Of a stretch of 64,000 nucleotides of DNA, positions 1-11,945 are shown one piece after another. Under the pieces are notes generated by a model. It saw only the letters and a list, made by a program, of their open reading frames with translations. It had not been told where the DNA came from and ran no database searches. The stretch is from Coix lacryma-jobi var. lacryma-jobi (lineage: Eukaryota > Streptophyta > Magnoliopsida > Poales > Poaceae), in assembly GCA_009763385.1 (NCBI GenBank), contig CM019823.1, forward strand, positions 90,965,104 to 91,029,103, given 5' to 3'. The position numbers were made by a program, and so were the translations under genes. How positions within the stretch are numbered: the first letter of the stretch is position 1; each line of letters begins with the position of its first letter.

Positions 1-1386
1 AGAGTGTCGGTTCCACTGGACTTTACACATTCTTATGACCTTACTCCGAGTGACTCTTTCTGCTGTTTCTAAAATCCTTATGGGATGTTCCTTGTAAGAG
101 AGATCCCCTCGAACATTGAGCTCATCCAAAGGTAACTGTTCTTCTGGTACCCTTAAACACTTTTTAAGCTGTGAGACAAGAAACACATCATGCACACCTA
201 ACAACTTCTCAGGTAATTCTAGTTGATAAGCAACTTCTCCCCTTCTATCAATGACCTTAAACGGTCCCACGTATCTGGGTGACAATTTTCCCTTTGTATG
301 AAACCTCTTAACTCCTCTCATCGGTGAGACTTTTAGATACACATAATATCCTATCTTAAATTCCAAATCTCTTCTTTTGGTGTCAACATAACTTTTCTAT
401 CGTGATTGTGCCATCTTGAGATTCTGTCTAATTGTTTGTACTTGTTTCTCTGCTTCCTTTATAACTTCTGGTCCAAACACTTGACTTTCTCCTGTTTGTT
501 TCCAGAATAGTGGTGTTCTGCATTTTCTGTCATACAAAACCTCAAACGATGCCATATTGAGACTTTTCTGATAACTGTTATTATAAGAGAATTCAGCATA
601 CGGTAGACTTTTATCCCAGCTTGTGCCATATTGTAGAGCACATGCTCTCAACATATCTTCCAATATCTGATTTGTTCTTTCTGTTTGTCCATCTGTCTGT
701 GGGTGGTAAGCTGAACTAAAACTCAGTTTCGTGTCCATGGATTCATGTAGCTTCTACCAAAAATGAGATGTGAATTGTGTTCCCCTGTCAGAGACGATTC
801 TCTTTGGTACCCCATGAAGACATACTATTCTTTCCATGTACAGTTCTGCTGATTTTGCCCCTGAATAGGTAGTCTTCACTGGTATAAAATGTGCCACTTT
901 TGACAGACGATCCACGGTTACCCAAATTGAGTCATACCCTTTCTGCGTTCGAGGTAAACCCACTATGAAATCCATTCCTACTTCATCCCATTTCCATTCA
1001 GGTATCTTCAAAGGTTGAAGTAACCCAGCTGGTCTCTGGTGTTCTGCTTTTACTCTTTGGCATGTATCACATATAGACACATACTTCGCTACATCTCTCT
1101 TGAGACCATACCACCAATACCTTTCTCTAAGATCAAGATACATCTTTGTGCTTCCCGGATGTATGGAGTATGCCGAGTCATGAGCTTCCCTCAAGATAGA
1201 TTCCCGAATAGACTTTATTTCTGGCACACAGATTCTCTGACCAAACCATACTATTCCCTGATCATCTATTCTGAAACCCGGTGCCTTACCGATCACAATA
1301 CGTTCAGCAATATCTCTTATTTTCTCGTCTTCCAGTTGTCCCTTATGGATCTCCCGTTCTAAGGTAGGTTCTACCTCCAATTCCAT
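1..1386 (-). pseudogene. Ty3/gypsy chromovirus integrase plus C-terminal region, fragment
   Basis: Read on the minus strand from 1386 down, the frame gives a zinc-binding integrase head (HDSAYSIHPG, then CDTCQRVK), the catalytic core (GMDFIVGLPR, then VSDRGTQF) and, after a frameshift near 738-754, the TDGQTERTNQ segment with the catalytic Glu. Below 397 a C-terminal integrase domain follows (YVGPFKVI, LPEKLLGVHDVF) and ends in VQWNRHS at the window edge, the start of a Tekay/Del-type chromodomain. An in-frame TAG sits at about 397-399, where the related element at 42.4 kb has CAG (Gln). Integrase would insert the cDNA into chromatin; this copy is broken and lacks RT and LTRs in view. The upstream junction near 1386 is abrupt. 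Confidence 0.9.
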
Positions 1387-2338
1387 AGCATAATAAGTGT
1401 GTGTTAGGTCAAATAAATAGTGTGTTAAGTTTGCTTAGTTTGTTTTAAGAAGTTAATAATAAACGAAGAACTCTCTCTCTAATCTTTTATATGGAAATGA
1501 TGAATAGTTGCTCTATCTAATTTCTTTCAAGTACCTAGCCTTCAAAGCATGAGTTCTCATAATTAATAATGATGCCTTAAAATGAAATTAAATGCATGGG
1601 TGGCAAATACTTGATCTGAGGTCTAGGTAATTGATAGATATGATATGTGATGATCTGTGTTACTACTATCTTGTTCTAAATACCACTAGAGTTCCGAAGA
1701 GTTTCCAATATTAATATGACTAATAATTGCATTGAGTTAAATTAAGCTTTGTTGACCATATGAGAAGTTATCATGCTATTGAATTGAGATCACTTACACA
1801 TTTCATCCATCTTCCGCATAAATGCTCATGATTATCTGTTGCTATCTTCTCAAAAGTTTGTTGGAAGCATGTGGCTATTGAAAAAAAAAGAAGAAAAGAA
1901 AAAGAAAAAAAAATCCAAGGAAATAAAAAGGGACAAGTGTCCAAAACCTCAAAAAGAAAGATTCCGAGGAAATAAAAAGGGACAAGTGTCCGGAACCTCG
2001 AAAAAAATAGAAGAAAAAATGAATATCATAAATAATGGGCACGTGCCCGACAATAGAATTAGCCTGATAGCCATGTGTCTCTGATAGACAAAAGAGAGTG
2101 ATATATTCAAAAGAGCATCCGCCTCCATTTTTCCTACACATGCACTTCTTGATTCAATGGTGTGGTTGACTTTCTCTTTGGATCCATTGTTTAATTTGAC
2201 AACATATGTTTTTAAGCTTTTGAAAATTCATAAAAACTCCAGGATAAAGGTGAAATGAAAGAACTAGAGACATAGTGCTTGATTTGATCATTCTATCTTT
2301 CAATTACTCAAGATTCAAGGTAAAGTACTAAGCCCCGT
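1387..2338 (+). repeat. Athila-type 3' spacer fragment
   Basis: This stretch is noncoding. It resembles the spacer at the right end of the window (about 63070-64000) in the same order: the TGGAAATGATGA block, the GATATGATAT block, the TGTTGACC block, then an A-rich tract with hairpins around ACAAG. I read it as the region between the last ORF and the 3' LTR of an Athila-type Ty3/gypsy element, cut on the left by the chromovirus fragment and on the right by an LTR at 2339. It holds a roughly 49-bp repeat (units from 1919 and 1968) and a perfect 12-bp palindrome GGGCACGTGCCC at 2037-2048. The many small ORFs here are chance frames. Confidence 0.6.
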
Positions 2339-4880
2339 TGAAGGGTCGAGATGGCGGACTAGAGGGGGGGTGAATAGTCTTTTATAAAATTAATCTTACC
2401 GGCTAACCGAAACAAATGCGGAATTAAAACTATCAGTCTAGCCAAGACTACACCCCTCTACTTATACTCTATGACACCTTACAAAAGATCTTAATCAAAG
2501 GAAATAAGGTGTCGAGCTAGCTAGAGCTCACTTAACCAATTCTAGAAGCAAGGTCACACAAGCCTGTGCAACTAGTACTTCAAGCATGGGGGAGCTCCTA
2601 CACAATCTAGCAAGCAAAGCACAAAGCCTAAGCTCACTAGCAATGCTCAATAACAAGGCTACACAAGCCAAATTAGAGAGCTCAACTTAGCTACACAAAC
2701 TAAGCAATGTGACTAGCAAGACTACAAGTCAACTAGTCACGCAAGAGAGCTACTTCTAGGCTACACAAGCAAAGAAGGTAACTAGCAAGCTACACAAGCT
2801 AACTAATTACAAGAGCAACTACACAAGCACAATATATATGAAAGTAATTACAGGCTTGTGTATAGGGAATGCAAACCAACGGGATGAACAAGGTTGACAC
2901 GGTGATTTTATCCCGAGGTTCACTTGGTCGCCACCAAGCTAGTCCCCGCTGAGGCAAGCCCAAGGTTGCCGCTGATCCACTTGCTAGTGGTGACCCTAAG
3001 TCACACTCTCCACGATGGAGTGCTCACCAAGAGCTCTAGCTTCGATCCGGCCGGACCATTTGGCGCTCTTCGCACCTCTCTCTACTAGAGTTGCTCATCG
3101 CGATCTCCCGCGGGGCGAGCACAATGCCCCTCACAAAGCTTCTCCGGAGCCACGCACAATCTTCACGCGGGCTTCACGACGGAGACTCGATCACCAAGCC
3201 GTCTAGGAGGTGGCAACCTCCAAGAGTAACAAGCACCACCGGCTTGCAACACGATCACCTAGTGCCACTCGATGCTATCTCTCAATGCAACGCACTAGCG
3301 ATCACTCACTCGCTATTGAATCACACACTAGCAAGCACAAGCGAGTTAGAGGGCTCCCAAGCACATCTACACCAGCCACCAAGGCTTTGGAGTGCTCAAC
3401 CACCGGCCCAAAGCCGGTTACCAACGCTATTTATAGCCCCAAGGGCTAACTAGCCGTTGCCCCTTCCCTGGGCAAACTGCACTAGCATCGGACGCGCCAG
3501 TCGAGACCATCGGACGCTCAGGCCAGCGTCCGATGCACAGATGCTCGCCCCGTGTCCTGCACGTTCAACTTCGGGCGAGCGATCCCAACGGCTATATTAC
3601 TTCTCGCGCCAGTTAAAGTGGCATCGGACGCGCCGATGCGTAGCATCGGACGCTCCGATGCCTCTGCTCAAATCTGTGCAAGATCGCCCTCACATCGGAC
3701 GCTCCAAGACACCTGCATCGGACGCTCAACCCCTGCGTCCGATGACACAACAGAAAGGTTTCGGAGAGGGCAGAAACACATCGGACGCGTCCGATGGTTC
3801 CACATCGGACGCAGGCCAGCGTCCGATGCTCCCTGGAAAGCACGCTCGTGCCACGTCACCTGCATCGGACTCTGCAACATCGTTTTCTCAGCGTTCGATG
3901 CTCCTTCAACTTCTGACAGAAACTAGGGTTTACCATCGGACGCTCGGCCTAGCGTCCGATGCTCCTCGGACCAGCGTCCGATGCTCCCAGAGCACTACAC
4001 TTCTCCTCCGAAAACCGCTGAATCCTGCCTCGCAAGCTCGGCAGGAGGGAGAAGGACTATACACTAGCTTCTCCCACTTCTCCATGGCTCCTTTCAACAC
4101 AACTTCTTTTCTAACAACTTCTCCTTTGCAAATGTGCCAACACCACTAAGTGTTCAACATCATGTGTATGTGTGTTAGCATTTTCACAATCATTTTCCAA
4201 AGGATTAGCACTTGCACTTATCACGCCACTCAATCCTAGCAACATCGCAAAGTTAGATCGCTCAAGTGGCACTAGATGACCGATATGCAAACAAGTTTGC
4301 TCCTCTTAATAGTACGGCCATTTATCCTAAACCCGGTCATAATCTTCTCTACACACCTATGACCGGTGAAATGAAATGCCCTACAAGTATACCTTTGCCT
4401 TGCGCATTCCATTCCATCTCCTTCGGTGTTGATGCAACACATGCACCAACCTATCATCAAATGATATGATCCACTTCATATCATCACATGGCCTCCATGG
4501 TCCATCGATCTTGACATCACTTGCTCTTCACCATCGCTTCGGTCCTTCGGCGCCAAGTCTTGCTTAAGCCTCCCGACACTCGGTACCAACGGCTTCAAAG
4601 CCTCCAACTTGCCCTTCACCTTCGCAATCGGTCCATCAAGCCAAGTCTTGCCTTGATCTTCACCATCTTAGCCACATGACCACATGTCATGTTTCATGTG
4701 TATTAAGCTCCTTCTTCACATGTGTGAGCCTTGCAACATATTCCAAGCCATTTCTCCTCTATGGCATATGTTGCTCACACATGATCACCTGTGGACTAAT
4801 CTCCTGTGTAATTCACTTCAAACACATATTAGTCCACCTAAGTTGTCACTCAATTACCAAAACCAAACTAGGACCTTTCA
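2339..4880 (-). repeat. 3' LTR of gag-only retrotransposon, copy A
   Basis: On the minus strand the LTR starts TGAAAGGTCC at 4880 and ends CCCTTCA at 2339, about 2.54 kb. It matches a second LTR at 21813-24334 over its whole length with small indels. It is a 3' LTR because a polypurine tract abuts its start at 4881. The neighbouring bases (CCCGT at 2334-2338) do not match the flank of the other LTR (TCACC at 24335). An array of short inverted motifs lies at about 3484-3990. ORFs predicted across it are not genes. Confidence 0.85.
3484..3990. repeat. Array of GCATCGGACGC / GCGTCCGATGC inverted motifs
   Basis: The 11-mer GCATCGGACGC and its reverse complement, with close variants, occur more than a dozen times here in both orientations, often face to face (near 3510-3537, 3693-3745, 3779-3830, 3933-3988). 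Facing copies can form hairpins. The same array occupies the equivalent place in the other LTR of this family (about 22962-23456). The motifs are rich in CpG. No function is known to me. Confidence 0.85.
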
Positions 4881-4895
4881 ATCTCCCCCTTTTTG
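4881..4895 (-). other. Polypurine tract of gag-only element
   Basis: On the minus strand the purine run AAAAAGGGGGAGAT directly precedes the LTR start TGAAAGG. This is the usual primer site for plus-strand DNA synthesis and shows that the LTR at 2339-4880 is the 3' LTR. Confidence 0.8.
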
Positions 4896-7800
4896 GTAAT
4901 TGATGACAACTCTACAAAGATATGGAAATTAAGCTTATTCCAAGCTAGCACTTCACAAGAATGTAAATTGCTAACTTGGTTTGGATTCATGTTGCTTGCC
5001 CAAGCTATTTTACCATGCGTAAAGAATTTTGGACAAGTAGCACAAACCCGAATTGGTAGTATTAGCTCCCCCTACATATGTGCTAAAGTGTTTGGAAATG
5101 AAATTTGCACATATGCATAGATATTGAAGTGTGGGAGAGTAATTACTACCAAAAGGTGCTAAGGTGTATAGAATAACCTTTGAAGCGTGTTATCGATGAA
5201 GTTTTATACTTGTACACCTTCCTTAGAACCAAAGAGTAGATAGACATCATAAAAACTAGAAAACCCCGTGAGATCAACATTAATAGCAAGGGTCTAGTTT
5301 TGCATGAAAAGCACAAGTCTAGCTATCAACCTATGCATGGTAGTTATCAAATCATCAATTAAATCCTATAACTAGCATACACCAGAGAAGAATGCATATA
5401 AAATTTTAAAACTTTATGCAATACAAGCAAGCACATGATTATGCACATATCAAATGCAACCACCAAGTTCATGAGCTTGCTCCCCCTACTTGTGTGCTCT
5501 TATTGTCCAAGAATGTTTGATCCTTCAATCTTGCTCCCTCTTGATCCATGTCCATCTTCTTTTCTCCCCCTTTGTCCTTGATATATCACAATTGACATAT
5601 CTTTTCCACAACTTCTCCCCCTTTGTCATCAATGACCACAAAAGGTATGCTTCTCTTGATACAAAGGTTTCACTAGGGTAGATGGTTGGCACTTGAGTCT
5701 TGCATTTTTTATGGACACCACCATATGTGTTGGAATGACACCATGTGTAGGATCTTTGACCTTCATACCAATAGGTGAGGCACCTCCCCTAGTTCATAGT
5801 GTGGGTCATCCACTTGATAAACTTGAGCTCTTGTTGGTGAGGGATGTTTTGCTTGATTTGATCACTTAAAGTTGAGGACCACTTGACAACTTGTAGGATA
5901 CCACTTGTGAGCTTGATCTAGACACCACTTGGTAAATATCACTTGAAAGATCATATACCATTTTGAATAGATACCATGTGAAGAAATGATGAGTCTAGAT
6001 ACCACTTGAATGATAGTTTAAACTTGATATCCATTTGCATTATTGTCTTTTTCTTGAACTCTTGTCATGAGCCTCTCATTTGTGACTTGAACTATTAAAC
6101 TTGCACAAGATATCTAACTCGGTTTGCTCTAGAGTAAGCTTCCTCACACATCTTTCAATGGTTATCTTTACTCACGTTGAATTAGACACTTGAATGCTCA
6201 TCTCTTAGATCAAGTACTTGGGTTTACTAGCTCATGAACAAACTCATATACTAACCACTAGATCATATAATCAATCAAGCAATAGTGGTAGGCTATGAAT
6301 TTAATCTTTTCATTTGTTATGCATGATCCTATTGAGCATGTACTATATGCACTAACCGCATACTAGTAAGGGATGAAATGATCATGCACATTTCAATAAT
6401 ACCTTTGCTATCTTGGAGTAGAGGATAGTCATTTGATTCCAATTAAGCTCCAAATAGCAATGTGAAGTCCATGGTGAAGACCAATAGATACCAATTGATA
6501 GAACAAATCTTCACCCATATGATCAAGTGCACTATCTTGTTGTGGTGGGCTTGCTTCTTCATTTGACCTTTGCTTGCATATAAATACCACTTGAGTTGGC
6601 ATGATTTACTTCTCTATCTTGGATGTTGCTTGCTTCTTTAGATCAACCCTTTTGATATCTTCAACTAAGCATCTCAAACATCCTTTGAATCACCACTTCC
6701 ATATTAGCCTTCCAAGTACCATACTTGGTTATCCTACAAAAGGCGGCAAGCCCCTACAAAAGGGAGAAGTGACCTCTCTCCAAAGAACATCCTTGATCCT
6801 TACTTGAAATGTCTTTGTTTGATTGATCCAATTGAACTCTTCTTGAAATGTGACTTTGAATCCTTCTTTGAGTTCCTTCTTTGAGTCCTTTTCTTTATTC
6901 CAATAGATCTTCAATTTGATACTAGGACTTGATCTTTCTCTTCATTTTGATGTTGGTCTTGATCTTTAATTTGAGTACCAAATATGTACCAAGTACACTT
7001 CTCAATTGAATGGCAATGTACTCATCTTTGTCATGCTTCTAGATCATCTCAAAACCAAACATAGGTCCCTCAACCACTTATAAACATGATTCCAACTTGA
7101 GGACCTTTCAATCAAAGTGACTCTAGATCAATCCAATAATAGTCACTTTTCTGGCAGATTCTATCCTTCTCGAAGAAACATGCATATCTCCCAAAATATA
7201 AGTCCAATGACTATAAAATTTGGTGGAGATGTGCCTCTCTAAGTGTTCTAGCAACCATAAACATTTGAGTTTCATTGGCTTTCTAGATTACTACCAGATT
7301 TCAATTCTTTCCAAACTACTACATGCTGAAAACTGCTGCACAAGAGTTGACAAGATCCACTCCAAAACCGAAGCATCACTTATCCAATTATCATGAATTT
7401 CGCACAGCAACTAGTATCATTAGTGTAGAGCATGTGTACCAAATTTCAAGCCAATCCAAATAGATTTGATCACTCAAACATGGCTATCTTCTCAGCTCAC
7501 TCAGATTTTGCAATATTGAACAACTTTGAGCAATTGAGCTATACTCCACCAATTTGAATCAAACTTGAGCTAACTTGTTTGAATACTCTCACAAGACATA
7601 TATCCATTCAAATTACTTACTAAAAGAAGTCTCATGAACATATCCATTCAAACTAACTCAATTTGATCACTTAAGCATTAAATCCATTCAATCATCTTAT
7701 AGCAAGCAACATATGCATATATATCTAATTCAATGATGTCATATGCATCTAAAAGAACATGATCAACTAGAGATATCCCTTAGTAGCTCATGATCATCCA

Positions 7801-8022
7801 AATAGCAAGCTTCTACTCAATTAGATTGCAAGCCTTCAAATAATTCCAATCAACCACCACAACTTGATCTTTTGCACTTGTATGTTTTGCACTTGGACTT
7901 CACTTCTTTTGTCTTGGCATTGGGTTTGGATAGCACTAAGCTTCATTACTTGACTCAATCATATAATGAACAATATGGAATCAATTGAATCAAGTCTCCA
8001 ATGTCATGGTACCTACACACAT
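4896..8022 (-). other. AT-rich noncoding interior of gag-only element, copy A
   Basis: About 3.1 kb separate the gag stop from the 3' LTR where pol would be expected. I see no RT, RNase H or integrase motif in any frame. The sequence contains several extra CTCCCCCT runs (5069, 5479, 5567 and 5608 regions), which are polypurine on the sense strand. It also has a cluster of ATACCACTTG words (about 5890-6600), which on the sense strand read CAAGTGGTAT like the start of the element's own primer site. The element therefore seems to depend on enzymes supplied by others. Confidence 0.6.
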
Positions 8023-9517
8023 TCATCCACTAATTGAAGGTACCCAAACTTGTTTGGGTCCTCTCAAGTTAGGTGCAACATACTTTGGCATAGCCTTAGT
8101 ATGAGTAGCGGGATGAGTTGCAATAGTAGCCTTAGAGGTACCATTTTCATCCTTTCTAAGCACAATATTATCATCAATTGAAATAGGCTTAGAAGTTTTA
8201 CCTAGGGGACATGAATTTGCCATGTGTCCCCTTTCCCGGCATGAGTAGCAAACTCTCTTTGATTGAGCCTTCTCTTCCTTGCTCATTTGTTGCTTCTCAT
8301 TGCCTTGCCTCTCATGAGTTGCTTGATCCTTCTTCTCAAGCTTGGTAGGACACTTCGAGGCAAAGTGTCCCATGTCCCCACACTTGTAGCACTTGATGTG
8401 AGCCGAATCTTTCTTCTTTTCTTCATTCTTGCTCATCATCATCTTGGCATCTAGAATGTGAGTTGGATGCCTTGCTTTTCCGCCCCTTCTTGTTTTCTTC
8501 TTCTTCATCATCAAGTCACCACCATCTTCATGGTTGATCTTGATTTGATCTTGGGGCTTCTTCTCTTGCTCAACTTGTGGCTTTGGTTGAGGCTCATCTT
8601 GTTGCTTCACCAATCTCTTGGTTGGGCACATAGAGGTGAGATGTCCTCTAGTGCGGCACTTGAAGCATTTGACATGCTTGAGCCTCTCTTCTTCCTTCTT
8701 CAACTTGAGCTTCTCCTTGTTGGGGCAAGCATTTGCAAGATGTCCCATCTCATGGCATCGATAGCACATGAAATGAGATAGCTTCTCTTGTTCTTGCTTC
8801 TTCATCTCTCTTTCATACTTCTTCTTTCCCCATCTTTTGCCTTTGATCTTGCTCTTGTTGAAGCCAATGCCACTCTTGTCACCATAGCTCTTTTGATTCT
8901 TCAACATGTGCTCAAAGGTGACTTTGGAGTTGTAGCACCTCTCTAACTTGTTGCTCAAATTCTTCACTTCACTTTTGAGCTCATTGTTCTCCTTCAAAAT
9001 GTTAGTCTCACAAGATATAGAAGTAGAACAAGCATCTTTATGTGAAGAACATGGCATAGATGTTAAATCATCACAAGAGCTGGATACATGCTTCTTCTCT
9101 ACATCACATGGGTTAGCACAAATATGTGATTGATCATTTGACCCAATTGATGAGCTCTCACTAGATTTAGTTTCTTCATTAGAAAGCTTCTTAGTGAGAA
9201 AAGCATGGTCTTGTACCAAGTTATCATGAGCAACACTAAGTTCCTCATGAGTCAATTTAAGCTCATCATGTGAACAAGTAATTACATAAAGTAGATGCTT
9301 TTGTTGTTCACATGCATTCTTTAGAAATGAGTTTTCTTTTGTCAATTTCATTGTTTTAGACATCTCATTTTCTAAAGCTTTGGTGAGTCTACATACAAGC
9401 TCAAAGTTTGGATCATCACAATCAACAACAACATTTGCAATTGATACCTTGGTGTCACCATGTGACATGAAGCAATGCGGTGTAGATGGAGAGCTTGTAG
9501 AGACATCACTCTCATAG
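8023..9517 (-). CDS. Retrotransposon Gag with four CCHC knuckles, 5' truncated (copy A)
   Basis: The minus-strand frame is open from the junction at 9517 to a stop at 8023. The Met at 9468 is not the native start, because the frame continues upstream in line with copy B. After an Asp/Glu/Lys-rich, probably coiled-coil part come four CX2CX4HX4C zinc knuckles: CYRCHEMGHLANAC, CFKCRTRGHLTSMC, CYKCGDMGHFASKC and CYSCRERGHMANSC. Gag forms the virus-like particle and its knuckles bind RNA. The N-terminal UBN2-like part seen in copy B is missing, removed at the junction with the inserted copia element. The frame is otherwise intact, which suggests a fairly young element. Four knuckles is more than the one or two usual in copia Gags. 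Confidence 0.85.
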
Positions 9518-9932
9518 TGAAGGACCGAAAATGCTACAGCAAGGTGACCAGAGGGGGGGTGAATGGGAGCCTAAAATTTCTTCTCAGAAATTACGGCCTC
9601 TGTCCCAACAAAATCAACCCCAAAAGCTTCGGACCAAACCGTGATGCCTACGACCCTCGAAAAGAGGGTGGATGATCCCTAGGATCACAGCGAGGCACCA
9701 CACAAGAGAGCAAACCAAAACTCCCAAAACTCCGAGTCAAGTTCGTGCCTAAAAGACCACTCCCAAACGTAGATAGAGGGCTACGTCGAGATTCCTCCAA
9801 ATACCGATGCTAATGCGTAGCAAGGATATGTAGAGAAGTTCCTAGGTGAACTCTAGGAGCAAACGAGAAGTCCGGAAACAAAGCGGAAAAGCCCGGAGAG
9901 CAAAAGCACTAAACCTCACTCTACAGCCGATT

Positions 9933-10214
9933 CGCGGACTGTCCGGGCTGCTGGTGCCGGACTGTCCGCACCAGGGGCGGACTATCCGCCGGCTAAACGG
10001 CAAAAACAGCAAAGCTGCTGATCCTCCGTGCGCGACTCGCAGACTGTCCGCGCCTGTCACTGGCGGACTGTCTGCCGGTCAACCGAGGGGAAAAACGCCG
10101 AGGCCAACAGCCACTGCTCGGCTGAAACCCCGATGCCCGGACTGTCTGCGGCCTCTATGGCGGACTGTCCGCGGCTACGGCGGACTGTCCGAGACCCCCA
10201 CGGCGGACTGTCCG
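9933..10214. repeat. CGGACTGTCCG palindrome cluster in copia LTR
   Basis: About nine copies of the odd-centred palindrome CGGAC-T-GTCCG, or one-base variants, lie within 280 bp. The cluster recurs in the partner LTR (18148-18430) and, as CGGACAGTCCG on the plus strand, in the LTR of the plus-strand copia element (58221-58481). It generates chance reading frames on both strands. Confidence 0.85.
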
Positions 10215-11084
10215 CGACCTCCCAGAAAGAGCAAAAACTGCACGAGAAAAAACCAAAATCGATTGGATCTTCACCAAATCGAACAAGGCTGCAACCAAAC
10301 TTCTCCCAAGTGTTCTTCTACGTGTTGGGAATCTAATCCTAGGATATCATCGCTTCAATCCAACTAAACCATGAGAAATCCAAAGAACACTAGAAAAGGG
10401 GAAGAACGAAGAACAAAAACAATTTCGGCCCGATCTACTTGTTCGTGAGGGTAGAGATGAATTCCTTCGGTGGAAATGTATTCCTCACTTCAAAGAACAA
10501 GTTGATTCAAACGGAATCGCAAAAGACGCAGCGTAGAGGGAGATCGAGTGAGGGAAATTCGTGGAGAAAAGAAGAACGTGAAGAACAATTTCAAAACGCG
10601 AATTCAACCACGAATTTGATCCTTGGATTCAGAGGATTGGATGATTGATTAAGACCTCGGTGTCGGGCTACAAGCCACTCCTAGCAAATCAAAGCTCGGA
10701 TGGCGAAAAGCTCAAGAACAAGAGCCAACTCTCCCTAACCCTAGCCTTCTCTCACAGAAACAAAATGAGAGAGACATCGTCCAAGAATTCCCAAGGATGC
10801 GGCTGCCCTAGCAGCCCCCCTCATATATATAGGCGCACGTCCGAAGACCAAAACGCCCTTACATTAAGCACTCAACCCAAATACCCCCCAGGGGTAAAAC
10901 CGTCCAGTCCTGGCGATTTTCATCCGACGGCCACGCCCGTACATCCGGTAGCTTCACCTCGACGCGACCTCCCTGATGCCGCCATGTGCCGTCACGTCGA
11001 CCACCGCGCCTTCCTCGTGGATAGCTTCGCCGCCGCGCCAGCCTCTCCATGCCGCCACACGTCGACCGTCCTTTCGGACCACCC

Positions 11085-11323
11085 CCGGTTTTGAGGCCCA
11101 AACCGGTAAACCCGCCAGCCCAGGTTTTGAGGCCCAAACCTGGCAAACCGTCCACCCCGAGTTTTGAGGCCCAAACTCGGAAACCCGCGAGCCCAGGTTT
11201 TGAGGCCCAAACCTGGAAATCGTCCAACCCGAGTTTTGAGGCCCAAACTCGCAAACCGGCCACCCAGGTTTTGAGGCCTAAACCTGGAAACCGTCGATGG
11301 TAGCTTTTTGAGGCTCTGCTACC
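11085..11323 (-). repeat. Tandem hairpin array with conserved loop, copia LTR
   Basis: Seven hairpins at a spacing of about 35-37 bp: 11085-11106, 11120-11143, 11157-11180, 11193-11216, 11229-11252, 11264-11287 and 11299-11323. In the first six the core (plus strand) is TTTTGAGGCCCAAA or a one-base variant. The outer stem changes in pairs: CCGG/CCGG, CCAGG/CCTGG, CCGAG/CTCGG. The seventh has stem GGTAGC/GCTACC. On the transcribed minus strand the loop reads GGGCCTCA. ORFs encoding GLGLKT-like repeats here are artefacts of the array. Confidence 0.85.
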
Positions 11324-11931
11324 GAACCCGCACCGAAGACGGGATGTGGTTCTCACACCTCGACCACCGGCACTGATGCCGATGCATGTCCAGCCTCCAC
11401 GCCAGGCACAACGCCTTCGCCATCCTCCTTGACTTGGCCGACGGCACTTGCGCCGCACGCAAGCCCGTGTCCGACCTCCGCCAAGTGGCATGACGCCACG
11501 TCTTCCTCTCGACTCGGCCGATGCACCGCACATCCCCATGTGCTCTCGCTCGCCGATGCCACGTGCCAGCTACCACAGCTGGTCCTCTGGTCCGTCAGTC
11601 CAAGCCTCACGTCCGCCCTTCACCGCTCTAGGTACATCGGCATGGCACGTCCGCCGCACGGCACGCCCATCCTTCACCGCTCCCGGTTCGTCGGCACGGC
11701 ACGTCTCTACTTGACCTTCACCTCGCCATAGACCACTGTATCCGAGCTCTACACCTGCACATCAACACAGCTAAGAGACACATGTCGCTCACGCACACCA
11801 ACACAGAAACACCACAACTTAACTCCACCGGTTAGTCATAAACAATAAGCGCATAGCTAGATATAGACTCAACCGGGTAAAAGCCTCAAACCTTCCTCAT
11901 CAAAGTCAATCATTCATCATATATGTTCTCA

Positions 11932-11945
11932 ATCTCCCCCTTGAT
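11932..11945 (-). other. Polypurine tract of SIRE-like element
   Basis: Minus strand AAGGGGGAGAT lies directly before the LTR start at 11931. Further AAGGGGGAG-type runs occur at about 12243-12285 and 13090-13190, so the element has several candidate tracts. Confidence 0.75.

Larger units (their letters stand above)
9518..11931 (-). repeat. 3' LTR of internally deleted SIRE-like copia element
   Basis: On the minus strand it starts TGAGAACATATATG at 11931, just after a polypurine tract, and ends CGGTCCTTCA at 9518 (about 2.41 kb). Its partner is 17733-20164, alike throughout but with scattered substitutions and indels. It carries two structured arrays, a CGGACTGTCCG palindrome cluster (9933-10214) and a hairpin array (11085-11323). 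The flank CATAG (9513-9517) does not match AACTC after 20164, so no target duplication is visible. Confidence 0.85.

Noticed and set aside
9842..10367. Overlapping frames on both strands in the CGGACTGTCCG cluster
   Set aside because: GC-rich palindromes remove stop codons on both strands. The frames lie inside an LTR and differ between the two LTR copies.
10992..11246. Minus-strand frames encoding repeated GLGLKT-type peptides
   Set aside because: They are translations of the LTR hairpin array. Equivalent frames appear on both strands in every copy of the array, with no start context or conserved product.
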